A stretch of 8,471 nt of DNA from Candidatus Margulisiibacteriota bacterium (GTDB lineage: Bacteria > Margulisbacteria > WOR-1 > XYC2-FULL-46-14 > JAHJBW01), in assembly GCA_018813405.1 (NCBI GenBank), contig JAHJBW010000223.1, positions 1 through 8,471 of the forward strand. Direction: 5' to 3'. The notes under the pieces are model-generated. The model ran no database searches. It saw nothing but the letters and a program-made list of their open reading frames with translations, and was not told the origin of the DNA. Of the stretch, positions 5,815 to 8,471 are shown one piece after another (position 1 is the stretch's first letter; each line of letters starts with the position of its first letter). A program made the position numbers and the translations under genes.

Positions 5815-6457
5815 CTGTCTCAACTCCTTTCTTTATTACAGCCGTATAAACGATCTGGCAGTGTGCTTCAAATCTCTTCACGGAAAAACCGTTTTCCTTA
5901 AGGTACACGCCGACAATGCCAAAATCTCCGTGCTGTTCTTCGTGCTCATGTCCCTCGTTCCGATGGACTTTCCTGATGATATTAAAACCTTCCCTGCTGA
6001 AATCAGCTATTACCAATTTCTTACCACAGACACGGATCATTTCTTTTAATACCGCGAAAGGATGTTCAAAATGATGGAAAGCGTTGGCTGAAATGACCAG
6101 GTCAAATTCTTTGTCAGGATAAGGGAGTTTTCTCGCGTCACAGATAGTAAACTTAACTTTGTCCAGGCTTCCTTCAGCGGCAATATTTAAGGCGGCAAAT
6201 TTCTGATCTTCATCACTTATATCCACAGTGATAATATCCTGGGCTTCCTTTGCAAGCAAGGTTGTGAGGTATCCCTTCCCTGTGCCAATCTCCAGGATCC
6301 CTCCTTTTATCGGCCTGCTTTTTCTTACGACAAATTCACGGCTTTTGAGCTGGTCAAAGCCATAGCTTTTATAGAGTTTAATCCTTTCCAGAAGTTCCTT
6401 TTTGTTGGCTTCAATTTCAGCAGTATCCATTTTTAAATTCTTTCCCTGTGTCCCCAA
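5789..6457 (-). CDS. Class I SAM-dependent methyltransferase (second type)
   Basis: This 222-residue Rossmann-fold methyltransferase has motif I ILEIGTGKGYLT (54-65), the acidic residue of strand 2 in ITVDIS (D79), CDARKLPYPDKEFD (106-119) and the post-II NAFHHFEHP (125-133), which is common in small-molecule methyltransferases. The acceptor is unknown. It differs clearly from the methyltransferase at 947-1618 in motif I and in the HHF segment, so the two are not a recent duplication. TTG 6457 is used as start because GGGGAG at 6465-6470 is 7 nt upstream, inside the last codons of the radical SAM gene. ATG 6430 (nine codons later) is a possible alternative, with a weaker AAAGA about 8 nt away. 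The spacing to the upstream stop is 2 nt. It overlaps the zinc-ribbon gene by 26 nt. No signal peptide or membrane segment is seen. Confidence 0.85.
   Translation of the reverse strand: MGTQGKNLKMDTAEIEANKKELLERIKLYKSYGFDQLKSREFVVRKSRPIKGGILEIGTGKGYLTTLLAKEAQDIITVDISDEDQKFAALNIAAEGSLDKVKFTICDARKLPYPDKEFDLVISANAFHHFEHPFAVLKEMIRVCGKKLVIADFSREGFNIIRKVHRNEGHEHEEQHGDFGIVGVYLKENGFSVKRFEAHCQIVYTAVIKKGVETDAKRKRNG
5824..5829 (-). promoter_or_regulatory. Ribosome binding site deciding the small zinc-ribbon protein start
   Basis: AAGGAG lies inside the 3' end of the methyltransferase gene. It directly abuts a TTG (5823) but is 9 nt from ATG 5814, so the ATG is the likely start. Confidence 0.65.
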
Positions 6458-6459
6458 AT

Positions 6460-7170
6460 CTAAGCTCCCCTTATAATGACATCGGACACAAAAGGTTTGA
6501 TCAGCCCCATAAATTCTTCCAGTTTTTCTTTAGGATAAGGCTTAACCTCCCTTAGCGCTTCGTCCCAGCAATGTTCCGCGGCAAATTGCTGGATGACAAA
6601 TTTCTCCGCCCCCGCAAGGGATTTCGCAATGGCTTCAATATCCTCGCCGGTTATTAAAGAAGGTACCACTGTGGTACGGAATTCATAAGGCAGGCCGCTC
6701 TCCATAATAATTTTAATGCTTTGCTTAATTTTATCTAAATCTGTTTTAATGCCTGAAAGCCTGTCATATCTTTCATCAAGGGGGCCTTTTATGTCCATGG
6801 CAATATAATCTGCCAACTCTTCAGCAAGCACTTTTATTAAACATTCAGGGAGATAGCCGTTACTGTCAAATTTGATCTTGAAACCCAATTTTTTGATGCG
6901 CCTCATGAATTCAAACAGACCCCTTTTCTCATGCAAACAGGGTTCCCCGCCGGTAAGGCAAATTCCATCAATAAAATCCTTACGCTCAAGTAAAAACTTT
7001 TCGATGCGCTCCACAGGGACGGTTTCATGCTCCCGAGGTTTTTCGATCAGTCCAGAATTATGGCAGAAAGGACAGCGAAAATTGCAATAAGGGACATAAA
7101 GGGTTGAGACCACCATGCCGTCCCAGTCCAGAAACGATGTTTCGATAAAACCTTTTATTTCCAGGTCCAT
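6460..7170 (-). CDS. Radical SAM protein, NrdG2-like activating enzyme (COG1180-related)
   Basis: This 236-residue radical SAM enzyme has the [4Fe-4S] motif C29-x3-C33-x2-C36 in CNFRCPFCHN and the SAM-binding TGGEP at 73-77, followed by FDSNGYLPE, AMDIKGP and FRTTVVPS segments typical of glycyl-radical activases. The N-terminal GFIETSFLDWDG and VPYCNFRCPFCHNSGLI closely follow the pattern of the TIGR02495 group, often labelled anaerobic ribonucleoside-triphosphate reductase activating protein. No glycyl-radical enzyme or nrdD lies in the window, so that name should be taken as family similarity. Family activases generate a 5'-deoxyadenosyl radical and use it on a partner protein. ATG 7170 directly abuts the stop of the J-protein gene, with AAGGA 7 nt before it. 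It may activate a partner outside the window or perform radical chemistry for cofactor building. Confidence 0.88.
   Translation of the reverse strand: MDLEIKGFIETSFLDWDGMVVSTLYVPYCNFRCPFCHNSGLIEKPREHETVPVERIEKFLLERKDFIDGICLTGGEPCLHEKRGLFEFMRRIKKLGFKIKFDSNGYLPECLIKVLAEELADYIAMDIKGPLDERYDRLSGIKTDLDKIKQSIKIIMESGLPYEFRTTVVPSLITGEDIEAIAKSLAGAEKFVIQQFAAEHCWDEALREVKPYPKEKLEEFMGLIKPFVSDVIIRGA
6465..6470 (-). promoter_or_regulatory. Ribosome binding site supporting a TTG start
   Basis: GGGGAG sits inside the end of the radical SAM gene, 7 nt before the TTG at 6457. It is stronger than the site before ATG 6430, so TTG initiation is favoured but not certain. Confidence 0.5.
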
Positions 7171-7494
7171 TTATTTTTCCTTTCCCCATCCGGGACCCCA
7201 GTGCGGATCTCCGCCAAATTGCTGTTTCCAGCGCTCCATCGGGTCATCCTCGGCAATTTTTTCCCTCTTAAAACTATAAGAATAATCTTCGATATATTTC
7301 ATGATTATCTTATAAGCCCTGTTTATCTCCTTCATTTTTTCATGGCAGGCCTCTTTATCCTTTTTCTTGCATTTATCCGGATGCCATTTTTTGGCCTGGG
7401 AGCGAAATGCCATCTTTATTTTTTTCAGGCTGGCTTCCTCACCCAAACCCAATACCCTTGTAGCCCAGTCTATTTCTTTATAAGACTTGCTCAA
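7171..7494 (-). CDS. Small J-domain (DnaJ-like) protein
   Basis: This 107-residue protein is mostly a J-domain (about residues 8-70): helix II ASLKKIKMAFRSQAKKWHPD with the HPD motif at 38-40 needed to stimulate Hsp70 ATPase, a Lys/Cys-rich loop (DKCKKKDKEACHEK) and helix III ending in NRAYKIIMKYIEDY. The C-terminal tail (DDPMERWKQQFGGDPHWGPGWGKEK) is short, acidic and aromatic. There is no G/F-rich zinc-finger region and no HscB-like C-terminal helical bundle, so it is not classic DnaJ or HscB. It is cytoplasmic. The start is TTG at 7494, overlapping the upstream radical SAM stop as TTGA, with a strong GGAGG at 7503-7507, 8 nt before it. In this context it may recruit an Hsp70 to a Fe-S or metal-handling client (inference). 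The J-domain itself is certain. Confidence 0.88.
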   Translation of the reverse strand: MSKSYKEIDWATRVLGLGEEASLKKIKMAFRSQAKKWHPDKCKKKDKEACHEKMKEINRAYKIIMKYIEDYSYSFKREKIAEDDPMERWKQQFGGDPHWGPGWGKEK

Positions 7495-8249
7495 ATCTGC
7501 GGCCTCCGTCTTAAAGTCTCTTCCATATCCATGGGTTTGGTTTCCGGACGCTCCACATCATATACAGAATACACCTTCAATGGCTTGAACAATTTCTCGA
7601 TCTTGGACAATTCCTCTTTTGAAAGGGATTTGACCGGGGAAGGCCGCAGGGGTGTATTTATCTGCACCTCTACCGGAGCTATGTCTTTAGCCAGGGCCGC
7701 CATTTGTTCAGCGTGATCTTTGTTTTGCGGGACAAACATCATTTGCAAGGCCAGTTTCCCCGGATATTCTTTATTTAATTTTCTTATCCCTTCCAGGATT
7801 ATACCAAAACTGATCCCGTTGGTCGGCTTGTTTACGATCTTGAAAATCTCCTCGTTCGGGGCATCAAGCTTGGCCACTACCAGATCAGCCAGAGATAATT
7901 CTTTCCGCACCAGCGGATCATGGAAAAGAGAAGAATTGGTAAGGACAGCAACGGGTTTTTTGAAACGTTTTTTTATTTCGATAATCACTTCCCCAAGGTT
8001 AGATGCCAGGGTCGGCTCGCCTGTGCCGGACAGAGTGACATAATCAATGTCCTGTTCCGGAAGGCTGTCCAGCTCCTTGACAATCTCGCTTGTCGGAACA
8101 AAGATCTCCCGTTTTACAATATGCCTTACTGTTTTCCCAAGCTGGCAATAAATGCAATCAAAAGTACAGGTCTTTTTACCAGAAACAAGGTCAACGCCCA
8201 ACGACCTGCCCAACCGCCAGCTGGGCACCGGGCCATAAATATATTTCAT
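7491..8249 (-). CDS. Radical SAM protein (COG0731-like), function unassigned
   Basis: This 252-residue radical SAM protein has the cluster motif C28-x3-C32-x2-C35 in CTFDCIYCQLG, an N-terminal YGPVPSWRLGRSLGVDL, and the SAM-binding SGTGEPTL (74-81). These features, with VAVLTNSSL and VVAKLDAPNE, are typical of the COG0731-like group, some of whose members are tRNA wybutosine-synthesis (TYW1-like) relatives. Bacterial short members like this one are uncharacterised and often stand next to metal or Fe-S genes. No second Cys cluster is obvious in the C-terminal half. ATG 8249 has AGAGAGG 8 nt upstream and lies 18 nt after the NifX-like stop. Its stop overlaps the J-protein start by 4 nt (TTGA). 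Membership of the radical SAM superfamily is sure. The substrate is unknown. Confidence 0.88.
   Translation of the reverse strand: MKYIYGPVPSWRLGRSLGVDLVSGKKTCTFDCIYCQLGKTVRHIVKREIFVPTSEIVKELDSLPEQDIDYVTLSGTGEPTLASNLGEVIIEIKKRFKKPVAVLTNSSLFHDPLVRKELSLADLVVAKLDAPNEEIFKIVNKPTNGISFGIILEGIRKLNKEYPGKLALQMMFVPQNKDHAEQMAALAKDIAPVEVQINTPLRPSPVKSLSKEELSKIEKLFKPLKVYSVYDVERPETKPMDMEETLRRRPQI
7503..7507 (-). promoter_or_regulatory. Ribosome binding site supporting a TTG start
   Basis: GGAGG lies 8 nt before TTG 7494, inside the last codons of the upstream radical SAM gene. No in-frame ATG is available before the J-domain core, so the TTG start is well supported. Confidence 0.7.
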
Positions 8250-8267
8250 TCTATTAACCTCTCTCGA

Positions 8268-8471
8268 TCACATTCCGGAATGGCTGTCGGTAGTCGGTCC
8301 TTTTGCCTCTTTCAACCTGCCGGCCTTAAAATCTTCTACGGCCTGCTTTACAGTGCCGGATGCCCCAACATAGACCCTTATTTTTAAGGCTTCCAGGGTT
8401 GTTGAAGCATTCGGCCCCACATTGCCAGTAACAACAGCCCCGGCTCCCCTGTCATGGACCATCTTGGCCGC
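8268..8471 (-). CDS. NifX/NifB-type (MTH1175-like) metallocluster-binding protein, C-terminal part (cut by window edge)
   Basis: The last 67 codons of a gene that runs off the right edge are present and remain open to position 8471. The segment reads AAKMVHDRGAGAVVTGNVGPN, a conserved core of the dinitrogenase iron-molybdenum cofactor domain, followed by TTLEALKIRVYVGASGTVKQAVEDF and a short tail (GPTTDSHSGM). Family proteins of roughly 110-130 residues bind Fe-S or FeMo-type clusters; stand-alone members in anaerobes without nitrogenase have unknown roles. The internal ATG at 8462 is not likely to be the start because the frame stays open upstream and the domain would be cut. Its placement ahead of radical SAM, Mrp and MinD-ferredoxin genes fits a cluster carrier in a shared pathway. 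The missing N-terminal half prevents a check of the ligand residues. Confidence 0.85.
   Translation of the reverse strand, partial: AAKMVHDRGAGAVVTGNVGPNASTTLEALKIRVYVGASGTVKQAVEDFKAGRLKEAKGPTTDSHSGM

Noticed and set aside
947..6457. Recent duplication of the two methyltransferases
   Set aside because: Their motif I, post-II segments and C-termini differ clearly. They are distinct subfamilies.
6460..7170. Assigning the gene symbol nrdG
   Set aside because: There is family resemblance but no nrdD partner in the window. The name would over-state function.
7171..7494. HscB (Fe-S co-chaperone) identity for the J-protein
   Set aside because: It lacks the C-terminal helical domain that contacts the scaffold, so only a J-domain protein is called.
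8460..8462. ATG 8462 as the start of the NifX-like gene
   Set aside because: The frame is open upstream to the window edge and the conserved domain would be truncated. The gene is treated as partial.

Overview
The window is a single, tightly packed run of minus-strand genes, read from position 8471 down to 1. Fourteen genes are visible, two of them cut by the window edges. Most neighbours overlap (by 3, 4, 17, 26, 28 or 29 nt) or abut, so they look like one long transcription unit that extends past both ends. No rRNA, tRNA, CRISPR array, insertion sequence or convincing rho-independent terminator is visible. The only non-coding stretch longer than about 20 nt is a 97-nt gap at 1619-1715.

The content suggests a strictly anaerobic bacterium, with an archaeon not formally excluded. 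It encodes two radical SAM enzymes, two MinD-type ATPases each carrying two [4Fe-4S] ferredoxin motifs, a NifX/MTH1175-like metallocluster protein and an Mrp/NBP35-type Fe-S carrier. The bacterial Shine-Dalgarno sites, moderate GC content and gene types would fit an uncultured anaerobic lineage such as Omnitrophota or a Desulfobacterota-like group. That placement is inference and no marker gene is present.

In transcription order, the upstream block (8471-6460) holds the end of a NifX-like protein, a radical SAM protein, a small J-domain protein and an NrdG2-like radical SAM activase. The middle block (6457-4126) holds a SAM methyltransferase, a small glycine-rich zinc-ribbon protein, the Mrp/NBP35 ATPase and a metallo-beta-lactamase-fold protein of the RFA-P synthase-like group. 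The next block (4110-1716) holds a YggS/PLPBP-type PLP protein and two tandem MinD-ferredoxin ATPases. After the 97-nt gap come a second SAM methyltransferase, a DUF89/ARMT1-like protein and the first 27 codons of a probable membrane protein.

The combination of three deviant-Walker P-loop ATPases, a NifX-like cluster binder, a J-protein, a Cys-rich small protein and radical SAM enzymes suggests assembly, carriage or delivery of an Fe-S or other metal cofactor. The target enzyme is not in the window. The most unusual sequence-level signal is a perfect A_AAA_AAC slippery heptamer inside the overlap of the two MinD-ferredoxin genes. It is phased so that -1 slippage would fuse the two ATPases. 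Several start codons were moved using Shine-Dalgarno placement, and two genes appear to start with TTG.
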